A stretch of DNA of 64,000 bases from JAMZMI01 sp039970095 (GCA_039970095.1 JBDVMP010000069.1:1-64000), one strand, 5' to 3'; positions 1 to 9,002 are shown, counted from the first letter of the stretch. Translations and numbers: made by a program. The notes: generated by a model not told the origin, from the sequence alone.

Positions 1-582
1 CAGGTGAAATGGCAGCACGCAGGAGATCAGAAAAAGCGCTAAAAAGGACACTAACAACCGCTGCTTAAACTTGCTGACTGGCAAAAACCTACTCAACTCC
101 AGACGCTCACCCACGATTGTCAATAAGAGAAATGCCATCCACCATAGTATAGAATGTGCATACAATCGAAATATCAACAGATGAACATTGCCAACAAACC
201 ATGCAGCAGAACCCACCCACATGATCTGGTGTGGCAAATCAGAATATTGTTGGTTGATTAAAAAAAAGACATAAAACAGACCTATCGACCCAAAAATCAG
301 GCACGCAAAAGCAACGGAATCCAAATCCAGATAGTAGAAAAAAAGACTGGACGCATTGATGACTGGAAAGCTAAATAACCACCTTCTCTTCAGAGTCATT
401 ATACGCTCTATCAAAATTACTGTCCCCAAAAAACTACCTGTCATCATCGCGCCATGATGTAAAAAAACACTGCTTACAGGCAGCTCAAACCCCAGACGAA
501 ACCATCCGGTAAAAATCCCCGAAGCAAGAGATGCAATTACCAAAATCAAAAATGGAAACTTCGCAATCATCGTCTTTTTCAT
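1..582 (-). CDS. Partial polytopic membrane protein, distal gene of the nos island (runs off left edge)
   Basis: The reading frame stays open from an ATG at 582 to the window edge, giving 194 codons without a stop; the C-terminus is outside the window. The start overlaps the stop of the preceding gene by one base (TGATG), which points to translational coupling. The product is very hydrophobic, with about five to six helices seen. A paired histidine followed by GAMMTGSFLGTVILIER opens the second helix, and further histidines sit at helix ends (PHQIMW, NVHLLIF). That layout could bind heme or copper, but no family was recognised with certainty. It may work together with the upstream histidine-rich membrane protein. 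Confidence 0.7.
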   Translation of the reverse strand, partial: MKKTMIAKFPFLILVIASLASGIFTGWFRLGFELPVSSVFLHHGAMMTGSFLGTVILIERIMTLKRRWLFSFPVINASSLFFYYLDLDSVAFACLIFGSIGLFYVFFLINQQYSDLPHQIMWVGSAAWFVGNVHLLIFRLYAHSILWWMAFLLLTIVGERLELSRFLPVSKFKQRLLVSFLALFLISCVLPFHL

Positions 583-1778
583 CATTCGAGTTTTATGCTC
601 TTGGCATTATAAGCGACACTGACAATACCACATAATTGCACCAATGCCAGGTAGAAAAGCCAATGTGTAGAGCTTTCAATATACCCCTGAAAAACCAGCA
701 CAAGTTCGGTTACCACCAAGGCCCCCAAAAACAACCAAAACCCGGCTTTAGCACTCAAGGTTAATTGAATGATTTGAAGTTTCACCAAAGTGAAAAACAG
801 CCAGGCAGTCACAAACCCAAGTAGCACCATATGTAAATAGGCGATGACAATATTGCGGGCAAAAGCCAAATTAGCCAAAGCCGGAATGGCCGATAGCAGC
901 ATTAGCACATGTTGCAGACCCACAGTCAATATTCCCACCCAAAATAACACGCGCAGGACAGATGAGTTCTGCAGGCTCAGTGCCGTCATGTTTTGTACGA
1001 CAAAACACCCTACAGCCACCAGCCCAACCAATTGCACAGCGGCGCTCAATCCTCCCAAAACATACCATACCATGTCAGGTTCTGTCCATAGTGTCGAGAG
1101 GATATACGCAGGAAATACAGCAATCAATTTGAGCACAAACCCAACCTTTACCAACCTGCTTCCGGTGTTCACCCCGTTCACTTCGAGCTGCCACAGCATC
1201 AAACCCAGCAAAGCAAACGTGAACCAGCCATTGTACTGAAAGTGCAGATAAAAATAGATAAGTAAGTAATACAGATCACTTTTGCCCTGAGTAGCTGATA
1301 TGGGCCCCAGTGCAAATGGAGCAAGGTTTGACAAGACCATGAGCACCAACGCTGACTTGACAAACAAGAAAGACATCTTATGCTCCAAAGAGAGCGTTGA
1401 CGATACTTCTCTGATGAAAATCCATGCAAAAATCATGGCTGTGATGGCATGCAGGGCGGAGAAGACAATTGACCAGAGTGCATAGCCCATAAAAGGGAAT
1501 GTGACCAGCATACCCAAATTGGCTATCTGCAGCACAGCAAAAATGATAAGGAACTTGCCTGCTTTCAAAAAACCCGATGGCAGGTATGCATAAACTATCA
1601 ACACATATAAGGCCATAAAAACCCATCCCAAAAAAGCAAGGTGCGAATGAGCATGAAGCACGTAGCTGTAGTTGACCAATGAGACGGGCTGCAGAAACAT
1701 GTACCGCAAAAAACAGCCTATTATGCCTACAATGACAAGGTTAAAAATGGCAATATGTATTCCTTTCGTTAAACTCAA
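582..1778 (-). CDS. Histidine-rich 12-helix membrane protein, heme-copper-oxidase subunit I-like
   Basis: This 398-residue protein has about 12 predicted membrane helices. Histidines cluster near the membrane face: H42, H44 and H46 (LHAHSHLAFLGW), H110, H179 (YLHFQYNGW), H290 and H316 (AYLHMVLLGF). This resembles the ligand layout of the heme-copper oxidase, nitric oxide reductase and NnrS superfamilies, but the sequence is too short and divergent to be an ordinary cytochrome oxidase or NorB. It follows the TonB receptor gene by 23 bases at the end of the nos transcript. Its place suggests a role in copper, heme or nitrogen-oxide handling. That role is inferred from motif and context only. 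Confidence 0.65.
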   Translation of the reverse strand: MSLTKGIHIAIFNLVIVGIIGCFLRYMFLQPVSLVNYSYVLHAHSHLAFLGWVFMALYVLIVYAYLPSGFLKAGKFLIIFAVLQIANLGMLVTFPFMGYALWSIVFSALHAITAMIFAWIFIREVSSTLSLEHKMSFLFVKSALVLMVLSNLAPFALGPISATQGKSDLYYLLIYFYLHFQYNGWFTFALLGLMLWQLEVNGVNTGSRLVKVGFVLKLIAVFPAYILSTLWTEPDMVWYVLGGLSAAVQLVGLVAVGCFVVQNMTALSLQNSSVLRVLFWVGILTVGLQHVLMLLSAIPALANLAFARNIVIAYLHMVLLGFVTAWLFFTLVKLQIIQLTLSAKAGFWLFLGALVVTELVLVFQGYIESSTHWLFYLALVQLCGIVSVAYNAKSIKLE

Positions 1779-1801
1779 ATATGTCTTTTGCAGATAAATA
1801 T

Positions 1802-3853
1802 CTAGTTAAACCTCCAACTCAACAATACATCAATGCTCCTACCAGGCCTTAGGATAGAACCAATGTCAAAATGCTCGCGGTATGACTCATTGGTAATATT
1901 ATTCACACTAAGCCCCGCTCTAACCACACCTGATTTTAGTTCTATTGTTTTTGAAATCCCAAGATTTGCTAAAAAGAATGAATCAGTGGACTGTTCGTTA
2001 AACTTCTCGCTCGTTCTTCTTTGTGCCGATGACCAGACCACCTCAGGTTGAATGCTCCAACCTTTGACTTGCTGATGAAGTGAATAACTGAGTTTCAATG
2101 GAGGCATCTGAGGCAATGGCTCACCATCTGCGTCTTTCCCATATACATATTTCGCATTCAATTCACTGCTCATTCCCGGCAATAGCTTATTCCTCAGGAG
2201 CAATTCACCTCCCAGCATGAGGGTGTTGCCTGTATTTCTGTACCACTTAACTCCCCTGGCGCCAATGGTCATGCTACTCAGCGTAGAATCATACACGCCC
2301 ATGATATAGTTGCTGAAAAAATACGCAAAAGCTGCCGTCTCTAACTGAAAGTTCTGCCCCCTGGTAGCTTGCCCTATCTCCAGATGCAGGTTTTTCTCTT
2401 TTGCCAGATCCGGATCACCGAGATAGTCATATCCATCCTGCTGATTGAACAAATAAAAACCAAATTGCTCTGACGCAGTTGGGAATCGCTCACCATAGGC
2501 TACCGATGTGGTCACATTGGTCATTTCACTCACCCCCCAAATATGCTTGATGGATGTACTTAGGAGCAATCCTCTGCGGACATCCATGCCAGTTTTACCA
2601 AAAACAGATAGCTGACGCTCGCCAAAATCACTGCTGATATAAGAATAACCCAGTTCTACCCTGGCCGTGCTGCTCAGTTGATGATTTGGCGCTATTGAAT
2701 ATTGATGTCCAAACTCTACACCTCCAATAGCACGATGTATATCAGGCCAGGTGAGCATATACATAGGTAGCTGATCCGATTCATTTGGATACATTGTCAT
2801 TTCAGCATGCCAAAAAACCTTATGAAAATCTGCTTTCATTTTCAAAGATGATTTTTGCCCGTGGTGTAGTATCCCACTCACAAACCCTCCTGTTGTTCGG
2901 GTATTGCCAGGCATATCCATATGCATGGCTACCGAATCTCTTTGAGTATCATCCATTTCATGATTGATGAAATTATGATATAGCTTGACCTCCGGCTCTT
3001 TTAATATCCACAGCCGGTCTGTCAGATAGCTGAGACCGAACATTTTGGCTTTGGCGAAAGCTACGTCCATAGGCAGTGCAGGATAACCTACATTTCGCGC
3101 ATCATCAGCTACGAAATCAAAGGCCAGCATACTGCTGCTGTTTGGCCGATAGTTGAGAGAAGTTGTGTAATTCGTTTTTTCAAACTGGCTATACCGCACA
3201 ATCTCCCCGTTTCCATCCGTGTAGTTTTCAGATTTCCGATGTACTCCCGATAGTCTTATGGCCCATTTATTCAATGAATAGTTCAGATCCAGAGATTGAT
3301 CGAAACCATTAGACACAGAGGAATAGCTCGTATTGATCGTTGCTCCAAATGGGTTAGAGGTATTGAATACTGGCTTTTTCAATCCAAAATTCACACCTCC
3401 TCCAGTACCGCAACCGACCATATTTCCTTCACTGCCAAATGACACATCAAGGCTTTTCAGGTTAATGGGCTCTACATATGAAGAAGCAGGGTCCATCTTA
3501 TCGGTACAGGCACCATAGATCCGCATTCCATCCACACTCATGACATAGCGGTCTGAAGTAAGTCCGCGCAGCATAGGTTCATTGGCAAAGTTGCCCCGCC
3601 GGATCATATTGACTCCCGGCAAGCAGTGCATCAGCTGATCTGTGCAGCGCATATTCATCTGCATCATGGGGTTATTGAGGTGGGCAAGATGTGCAGAATC
3701 ACTGATCACCACCTGATCCAGCTCCATCTCAATACCTATGTACTGATCATTGGTCATAGAGTCCAGCCAGACTATGTAGCGTTCCTTTTCGGATTGCCCA
3801 TAGCCCAGCTGTATGCTCATCACAATAATAAAAACCGTAATTAGAGGTTTCAT
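1802..3853 (-). CDS. TonB-dependent outer-membrane copper receptor, OprC/NosA-like
   Basis: This 683-residue protein begins with a Sec signal peptide (about residues 1-20, ending GYGQS). A plug domain follows (about 50-160) and then a 22-strand-type barrel that ends in aromatic-phenylalanine-asparagine. The plug is unusually rich in Met, His and Cys (NNPMMQMNMRCTDQLMHC, GACTDKMDP, GCGTGGG), as in OprC and NosA, the copper channels linked to N2O reductase in pseudomonads. It probably imports copper across the outer membrane to fill the CuA and CuZ sites of NosZ. It lies 14 bases after the lipoprotein gene in the same transcript. Copper as substrate is inferred from these motifs and the cluster. 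Confidence 0.8.
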   Translation of the reverse strand: MKPLITVFIIVMSIQLGYGQSEKERYIVWLDSMTNDQYIGIEMELDQVVISDSAHLAHLNNPMMQMNMRCTDQLMHCLPGVNMIRRGNFANEPMLRGLTSDRYVMSVDGMRIYGACTDKMDPASSYVEPINLKSLDVSFGSEGNMVGCGTGGGVNFGLKKPVFNTSNPFGATINTSYSSVSNGFDQSLDLNYSLNKWAIRLSGVHRKSENYTDGNGEIVRYSQFEKTNYTTSLNYRPNSSSMLAFDFVADDARNVGYPALPMDVAFAKAKMFGLSYLTDRLWILKEPEVKLYHNFINHEMDDTQRDSVAMHMDMPGNTRTTGGFVSGILHHGQKSSLKMKADFHKVFWHAEMTMYPNESDQLPMYMLTWPDIHRAIGGVEFGHQYSIAPNHQLSSTARVELGYSYISSDFGERQLSVFGKTGMDVRRGLLLSTSIKHIWGVSEMTNVTTSVAYGERFPTASEQFGFYLFNQQDGYDYLGDPDLAKEKNLHLEIGQATRGQNFQLETAAFAYFFSNYIMGVYDSTLSSMTIGARGVKWYRNTGNTLMLGGELLLRNKLLPGMSSELNAKYVYGKDADGEPLPQMPPLKLSYSLHQQVKGWSIQPEVVWSSAQRRTSEKFNEQSTDSFFLANLGISKTIELKSGVVRAGLSVNNITNESYREHFDIGSILRPGRSIDVLLSWRFN

Positions 3854-3867
3854 GGTTTTGTGAGTTT

Positions 3868-4644
3868 CTACTGAAAATACAAATCAAAATATGGAGTACC
3901 ACAGACCTGGCCATCCTCCATCATGGTCAGGCGAAGTTGCCAATCTCCGGTCATTGTGAAGTTGACCGTGCCCTTATAATGGCCGTCATCTGTATGCACT
4001 GGTGCCAGATTATTGGGAGAGCCATGATCCATGCTCACCATCCAAGGTTCCAACTCGAATTCCAGATTATCAACTGCCGGCCACTCCATCATCGTTTGCT
4101 TTTTATAAACGGCTATTTCCAGATCGTTCTGACCTACCTGAGGGTCTTTAGGGTCTATGTATGCCACAAAGTATTTAGTGGACTCATCCATAGCACTGGT
4201 AAACGAAACCAACCTGCTAAGCTCCGGACTACTCACCTCTACTGGAACAGAGACCTCAGCATCATTAATAGTAAAATCCAGAGACCAGCTGCCCATTTCA
4301 CCTGAAGGCATCACAAAGACGGTATTAAATTGGTACTCGCCCTCAGACAATGCACTACCCGATACTTCTAACGGGCAAGAATGAACCATGGTGGTCATAT
4401 CCATCAGTGGCAATACCGATATGTCACCGCCAACGAGATTTCCGTTATCGTCTTCAACCTTTGCGGTAATAGAATTGTAGCCTACATAGAGGCTTTGAGT
4501 GGCCAGGATTGTCACCGTCAGGCCATTTTCTGTGACTGAAGTGATCTCTACGAGATCACTTTCAAATTCTGGTTCCGGCTCCTCTGAATCACATGAAAAG
4601 AGTAAGGCCAATAGTACCAGTGAAAGTATTTTTAAAGTATTCAT
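3868..4644 (-). CDS. YtkA/FixH-like lipoprotein of the nos cluster
   Basis: The ATG at 4644 gives a 258-residue lipoprotein whose signal peptide ends LLFSC (Cys18). A GTG 21 bases upstream would only add seven polar residues, so the ATG is preferred. After an acidic linker come two beta-rich stretches. The first holds LPLMDMTTMVHSC, a Met/His/Cys patch typical of YtkA/FixH-like copper-associated domains. The second ends with a conserved-looking GTVNFTMTGDWQLRLTM segment, also YtkA-like. It sits between the small Cys protein and the TonB copper receptor, so an envelope copper-binding role is likely. The function has not been established for this family. Confidence 0.7.
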   Translation of the reverse strand: MNTLKILSLVLLALLFSCDSEEPEPEFESDLVEITSVTENGLTVTILATQSLYVGYNSITAKVEDDNGNLVGGDISVLPLMDMTTMVHSCPLEVSGSALSEGEYQFNTVFVMPSGEMGSWSLDFTINDAEVSVPVEVSSPELSRLVSFTSAMDESTKYFVAYIDPKDPQVGQNDLEIAVYKKQTMMEWPAVDNLEFELEPWMVSMDHGSPNNLAPVHTDDGHYKGTVNFTMTGDWQLRLTMMEDGQVCGTPYFDLYFQ

Positions 4645-4665
4645 TTTCAAATTTGATATAGGCAC

Positions 4666-4682
4666 ACCGATTCCAAATCGGT
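4666..4682. promoter_or_regulatory. 17-base perfect dyad upstream of the lipoprotein gene
   Basis: ACCGATT and AATCGGT are perfect 7-base arms around a CCA spacer, 22 bases upstream of the lipoprotein ATG and next to a T-rich run on the transcribed strand. It could be an operator or an mRNA stem-loop separating nosY and the small gene from the lipoprotein and receptor genes. Confidence 0.4.
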
Positions 4683-4734
4683 TGTTTATTCGGGTACCTG
4701 ATTAAAAAAAATAGAAACAATATGAAAATGGATA

Positions 4735-5097
4735 CTAAGCGGGTGGCTTAAATACCTCGATCTGAGCTGAATAAGCGTAGCGATCATAATAGATGGTATT
4801 TCCATCATCCGTATGATCATCTTTAGATTTAAAAGAAAAGGAAAAGCAGAAAAGAGTGAACTCAAAACTGATAGATGGGATCAAATACGTTGGTTTGCTT
4901 TCAGAATTCTGTCGCTGTTCTTGTAGTTTCTGAGCCAGGATACACTTACCATCACAGTGCAATTCGGGCAAATCCTTGTTTGTACATAATTCTTTGTAGG
5001 TATCCGTATTGATATAATAGTCGATCAGATATCCAGAACGCCATTGAAGCTGGATAACTAGCGCAATCATCATAAATATGGAAACCGTGTTTTTCAT
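4735..5097 (-). CDS. Small envelope protein with CxnC-x3-C motif in the nos/copper cluster
   Basis: This 120-residue protein has one N-terminal hydrophobic segment (residues 5-20). A short polar region follows with Cys38, Cys48 and Cys52 (LHCDGKCILAQ), then a second hydrophobic patch near residues 75-90 and a polar tail. Small proteins with an N-K-x-P-x-x-x-C-x-G-K-C pattern are common beside copper and TonB receptor genes in Bacteroidota, but no biochemical role is known. It is 22 bases after nosY and transcribed with it. Metal or thiol chemistry at the membrane is plausible from the cysteines but unproven. Confidence 0.65.
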   Translation of the reverse strand: MKNTVSIFMMIALVIQLQWRSGYLIDYYINTDTYKELCTNKDLPELHCDGKCILAQKLQEQRQNSESKPTYLIPSISFEFTLFCFSFSFKSKDDHTDDGNTIYYDRYAYSAQIEVFKPPA

Positions 5098-5119
5098 CTC
5101 CTAGCGCCTTGTTGCCTTC

Positions 5120-5902
5120 TTAAAAGTCATTTATAGAAGATTTACGAATGAGCAACCCACATGGCGCCACCGTCCATAGCACCATCAACCCAATGGAAAC
5201 CACAAGCCCCGTACTGGTACCAAAAAACCTCTGAAATAGTGCTCCAGTATATCCCAGGAGTGCCGATATATCCAACTTTAGCAAAATCAAAATGCGCGAA
5301 AGATCTATGGGGTTAAGAAAACTGGCAACCAATGCGAAATTATCCAACGGGTAGTCCGCAAATACCATCATTGACAAAAGTAGTAAACCATCATAGATTA
5401 CAGCAAAAAACAACCACATAAGAATGGCATAGCCAAAACCTTTGATCTTGTTGGAGTTATAAAGTGCGATACAAATGGCAAGCCCTACGAATATGAAAGT
5501 GAGGAAGGATCCACTAATAATAAGCAAAACGAAATTGACGATTTCGCTGGAGCGAAATAACCCATAAGAAAGAAACGGGACACCTAAACCTATCACTAAA
5601 CTTAGCGATAAAGAAATGCTGACACCCAAATACTGCCCCATAAAAATCACCGAACGTTTCACCGGCTGAGCCATTAGCAGTTCAGTAAATTCCCGGGAGT
5701 TGTAAAAATACATCACCCCGAAAATGGTGCCGATCATCGGCGTAAGCACCACGATCACATTCATCAGCGTAATGATCCCTTTGGATAGGTTATTATTCAA
5801 AAACAGCAATACAAACCCAAGTACCAGGTAAAACGCCAGATAAATAAAACTCCACCTGCTCCGCATCAAATCCGAAAAACTATATTTAAATATCTTGATC
5901 AT
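5120..5902 (-). CDS. nosY: ABC transporter permease NosY
   Basis: This 260-residue inner-membrane protein has six predicted helices and a cytosolic motif near the N-terminus (YFYNSREFTELLMAQPVKR). That motif is typical of NosY-type ABC-2 permeases. Its start overlaps the stop of nosF by four bases (ATGA), so the two are translationally coupled. NosDFY is an assembly system needed for the CuZ cluster of N2O reductase, in which NosFY is thought to couple ATP hydrolysis to NosD action or to sulfur-species transport. The length fits the family. Confidence 0.85.
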   Translation of the reverse strand: MIKIFKYSFSDLMRSRWSFIYLAFYLVLGFVLLFLNNNLSKGIITLMNVIVVLTPMIGTIFGVMYFYNSREFTELLMAQPVKRSVIFMGQYLGVSISLSLSLVIGLGVPFLSYGLFRSSEIVNFVLLIISGSFLTFIFVGLAICIALYNSNKIKGFGYAILMWLFFAVIYDGLLLLSMMVFADYPLDNFALVASFLNPIDLSRILILLKLDISALLGYTGALFQRFFGTSTGLVVSIGLMVLWTVAPCGLLIRKSSINDF

Positions 5903-6597
5903 GGCTCTAGTATTGCCGCTATCGCGTGTTCTAAATCTGTTGTTTTTGTTTTTGTTTTGAGCTCACCAATGGTTCCTTTGAAACAAATATTCCCTTCAAG
6001 CAGAAATACCACTTCATCCGCCAATTCCTCTACCAGGCTCATGATATGAGAAGTGATTAATATAATTTTTCCACGTGCCTTTTCTCTGCTTATCAAATCT
6101 TTTAGCTTGATCAAAGACACAGGGTCAAGACCCGCCGTAGGTTCATCAAGTACAATCACCGGTGTATCAAACATGAACGTCAGTACGATGTTGACCTTTT
6201 GTCTGGTACCTCCTGATAAGTTTCCCAGTTTTTTGTCAAGGAATTTCTCAAGTCCAAATAGTTCAATCAGGGATTCTGAATCTGCCTTTTCGCCTCTGAT
6301 ATCTCCTATCATCTCAATGATTTCCTGCACGGATAAATTATCAGGAAAACGGGCTATTTGTGGCAGGTAACCTATATGCTTTCGGTAAGTATGAGAACGG
6401 GATATATCTTCATTCTGATACAGGATAGTCCCACTATCGGGCAGCACCATACCCAGCAAGATTTTAAGAAAAGTGGTCTTACCAGACCCGTTCGGGCCTA
6501 ATATGGCAAAGATTCCACCTTGCTCTATATCGAAACTGATGCCGTCGAGCACTGTCAGTTTAGCGAAAGATTTGGAAAGTTCTTTAACCTGAATCAT
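5899..6597 (-). CDS. nosF: ABC transporter ATPase NosF
   Basis: This 232-residue ATPase has a Walker A motif GPNGSGKT at residues 34-41, a Q-loop near residue 80 (YLPQ), the ABC signature LSGGTRQK at 127-134 and a Walker B motif IVLDEP at 148-153. A switch histidine lies in ITSH. It overlaps nosD upstream and nosY downstream by four bases each. Its partner is NosY, and together with NosD they mature the copper-sulfide site of NosZ. Sequence alone would allow any ABC-2 ATPase; the neighbours fix the assignment. Confidence 0.88.
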   Translation of the reverse strand: MIQVKELSKSFAKLTVLDGISFDIEQGGIFAILGPNGSGKTTFLKILLGMVLPDSGTILYQNEDISRSHTYRKHIGYLPQIARFPDNLSVQEIIEMIGDIRGEKADSESLIELFGLEKFLDKKLGNLSGGTRQKVNIVLTFMFDTPVIVLDEPTAGLDPVSLIKLKDLISREKARGKIILITSHIMSLVEELADEVVFLLEGNICFKGTIGELKTKTKTTDLEHAIAAILEP

Positions 6598-7832
6598 CGG
6601 AATGGGTTCATTGAGGGTGAGTGATCTACCAGGGCATCTGGAGTAAAAACAGGAGAGACTTTTTCGGAAAAATTAATAATCTCCACGAAAAGGCTTCTCA
6701 TCAAGACAATGGTCTCCGGTGTTTTATTGGCAATATAAGAGAACAGTTTGACCGGCCTGTACGGCACATCCCCTACACCATCTTTGTTCAGATCATACCC
6801 CATATAATCACTCCAGTAGTTGCCGTTGAAGGTATTGTCGTTCAACATCGAGTTGTAGGATATCCCGAAGGAATTACTGATAAAGTCATTAGATGTAAAG
6901 CTGTTGGTATAGCAACCTCCCGATACTTTGATGGCCCATCCATTTTGCTTAAAAATATTATTGGCATAATTCACGCGAGTAGAGCCATCCACATATACGG
7001 CAATGGTGTTTCGCTCAAAGCTGTTATTCACCACTTCACCGTCATATATTTCTTTCAAAAGCAGCCCGTAAGAGGCGGTACCCCAGTTCTGAACGAATCT
7101 GTTTTCTTCCATCCTAATCCATTTTGAGAACATGACCGCTACACCTGCCCCGTTTCTCTCAAAGGTATTGCCTCGGTATGCATCATGGTTGGAGAACATA
7201 AAGTGCAGTCCATACCGCACATTGCCATGGCTGTGGTTATCACTTATCACACTGCCATCCACAAATTCCAGGTAGATTCCATCTCGCATGCCTGTGACTT
7301 CATTTCCGGATATCGCCACACTGTCACAATCCCATAGATGTACGCCATTGCCAGACTGGTCTTCTCTTATGGCAGTTCCCAACACCTTATTATCGTGTAT
7401 GCGCCCATTTCTCGATTTCTCAACCAGGATTCCAAAAAATGACTCCTTGATCACATTGTTTGAAAGAACAAAACCTGATGACCTGTGAACGTAAATAGCA
7501 GCAAAGTCTTTGGTGTAGCTCCGTCCAGAGTTCACCAACTCAAAACCAATAATGGAGACGCTATCGCTCAGCACTTTGATAATATATTCTTTTGTTCCTC
7601 CATCCAAAACCGCGCCTCTCTCGCCGATCAGTGTCATAGGTTTTGTGATTTCCACTCCCTCACTCGGGTATTTTCCCGGCTTAAAAATCAGGGTATCGCC
7701 AGAAAGGGAATTCTCAACAGCAAAGGCCACAGTTGACACCTCGCATTGATTACATACAGTATATGTATGGCCCATGCCTGTAAACCAAAAGCAGAGATAA
7801 ATGACAGATATGGCGATTCGGGATAACATCAA
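6594..7832 (-). CDS. nosD: Periplasmic copper-maturation protein NosD
   Basis: This 412-residue protein starts with a signal peptide (about 1-22) followed by a CNQC pair at residues 27-30. Most of the chain is a right-handed parallel beta-helix of the CASH/NosD type, seen as repeating short turns such as GNEVTGMRDGIYLEFVDGS and NNSFERNTIAVYVDGS. A near-C-terminal SDYMGYDLNKDGVGDVPY segment is characteristic of NosD. NosD is required for assembly of the CuZ centre in the periplasm. The gene starts four bases after nosL and overlaps nosF. Confidence 0.88.
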   Translation of the reverse strand: MMLSRIAISVIYLCFWFTGMGHTYTVCNQCEVSTVAFAVENSLSGDTLIFKPGKYPSEGVEITKPMTLIGERGAVLDGGTKEYIIKVLSDSVSIIGFELVNSGRSYTKDFAAIYVHRSSGFVLSNNVIKESFFGILVEKSRNGRIHDNKVLGTAIREDQSGNGVHLWDCDSVAISGNEVTGMRDGIYLEFVDGSVISDNHSHGNVRYGLHFMFSNHDAYRGNTFERNGAGVAVMFSKWIRMEENRFVQNWGTASYGLLLKEIYDGEVVNNSFERNTIAVYVDGSTRVNYANNIFKQNGWAIKVSGGCYTNSFTSNDFISNSFGISYNSMLNDNTFNGNYWSDYMGYDLNKDGVGDVPYRPVKLFSYIANKTPETIVLMRSLFVEIINFSEKVSPVFTPDALVDHSPSMNPFR

Positions 7833-7836
7833 TTAA

Positions 7837-8298
7837 TCAATATTTATGATCCTGCTTTTCACCAAATGTTAGTAATAACTGATTCCAGCTTAGTTTTTCG
7901 CCTCCTGATGCGCTGTGCGTATCATCTCTTTTTATCTCACTGGAAAAAGCAGACAAATATGCCCCCATAGGACTGGGGATTTCTTCACTGATCAAATAGC
8001 TTGCTGTGAGGGCATCAGTCAATCCCCTAGGGTTTGCATAGTCGGCTACCAGATGTGTTTTCACTGGTGGCCTTTTCCATTTGCTTAGGTCATTGATCAT
8101 ACATTCTATTGCATCATACTTGTAGTTTCTGCCTTTTGCTGTGACCAGTTGGGCAGCATGCTGTGTATCTACAATTGTCATCCTACAAAAATCACAAGCG
8201 TCTTGTCCATAATTTATGGGTTTGGGGCCGTTGCTGCAAGCAGTAGCATAAAGGATAACGAAAACTCCCAGAAGAACCATTGTAGCAAAATTTCTCAT
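7837..8298 (-). CDS. nosL: Copper chaperone lipoprotein NosL
   Basis: This 153-residue lipoprotein has its lipidation Cys at residue 21 (LYATAC). The hallmark CDFCRM motif (Cys35, Cys38, Met40) follows, and a YDAIECM segment near residue 65 carries the second Cys/Met ligand set. NosL binds Cu(I) and delivers it to apo-NosZ. The protein stays attached to a periplasm-facing membrane surface through its lipid anchor. It is nine bases after the preceding membrane protein gene and four before nosD, in the order expected of a Bacteroidota nos operon. Confidence 0.9.
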   Translation of the reverse strand: MRNFATMVLLGVFVILYATACSNGPKPINYGQDACDFCRMTIVDTQHAAQLVTAKGRNYKYDAIECMINDLSKWKRPPVKTHLVADYANPRGLTDALTASYLISEEIPSPMGAYLSAFSSEIKRDDTHSASGGEKLSWNQLLLTFGEKQDHKY

Positions 8299-8306
8299 CG
8301 CTTAAT

Positions 8307-8921
8307 TTATTTAATTGTGAATCGAGATTTTTGACCGAAGTAGTATGCGGCTAATGTAAGTAGCATACCTACCCCCAGCATTATACCCCCAGCTCTGGGA
8401 TATGAAAAAGCATCAAAATTGAGGAGCTTTTTATGGCCGATCAGTGGCGGGTTATACTGCATCGGGGTTCCATCAGGGTTGACCAGCTTCAGGATTGCAT
8501 TTGGATCCAGGTCAGTACCATACGACACCAGCCATAGATTAAAATCATAAATGCCCAGTGCCCCCAGTATGCTCATCAACACAAACCAAACAAGAAACCA
8601 GATAGGCGATATTTTTTGGAACACACCAAGCAAACCGATGACTATCCCAATCAAAGCCATAGCAGCCACTACCTTAGGAAATACCGAAAACTCCCACATA
8701 TCTTCTGGTTTTGGCAGTGTTTTCATGCCTATGTAGTGGTTCAGCCCGTCTATGTTCTGTATGTCAAATTCGCTTTCGCCCCTGAGTCCATTCACATGGA
8801 TGTCTATTCCGAGCGGCTCAGGGTATTGCGGCGCTCCCAGCCGGATATTCCACATTGGAAAGAAAAACAATCCTACCAGCATGGCACTTCCGAGAATCAT
8901 TAAAATTCCGGCGTTTTTCAT
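8307..8921 (-). CDS. Conserved-type membrane protein between nosZ and nosL
   Basis: This 204-residue protein has four predicted helices (near 6-25, 85-104, 108-128 and 175-195) and two large extracytoplasmic loops. The loops hold NHYIGMKTLPKPEDMWEFS and a tyrosine/proline-rich segment ending PPLIGHKKLLNFD. A protein of this type commonly sits directly after nosZ in Bacteroidota clade II nos clusters, where no function has been assigned. The loops contain His and Met residues that could touch copper or a partner. It is the first gene after the stem-loop that follows nosZ. Confidence 0.75.
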   Translation of the reverse strand: MKNAGILMILGSAMLVGLFFFPMWNIRLGAPQYPEPLGIDIHVNGLRGESEFDIQNIDGLNHYIGMKTLPKPEDMWEFSVFPKVVAAMALIGIVIGLLGVFQKISPIWFLVWFVLMSILGALGIYDFNLWLVSYGTDLDPNAILKLVNPDGTPMQYNPPLIGHKKLLNFDAFSYPRAGGIMLGVGMLLTLAAYYFGQKSRFTIK

Positions 8922-8961
8922 CTTATTGGTATTTAGGATATTGTATTTGATTAAAAGAGAA

Positions 8962-8989
8962 TTGAGACAGGCAGAATCACCTGCCTCAA
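8962..8989 (-). terminator. Stem-loop after nosZ, likely partial terminator or mRNA-stabilising structure
   Basis: On the transcribed strand, arms of ten bases pair (nine standard pairs plus one G-U) around an eight-base loop. They start 14 bases after the nosZ stop codon. The following bases on that strand read TTCTCTTTTAATC, a weak T-rich tract. No convincing promoter is seen before the next gene, so downstream nos genes presumably depend on read-through. Confidence 0.6.
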
Positions 8990-9002
8990 TTACATTGTGT
9001 GA

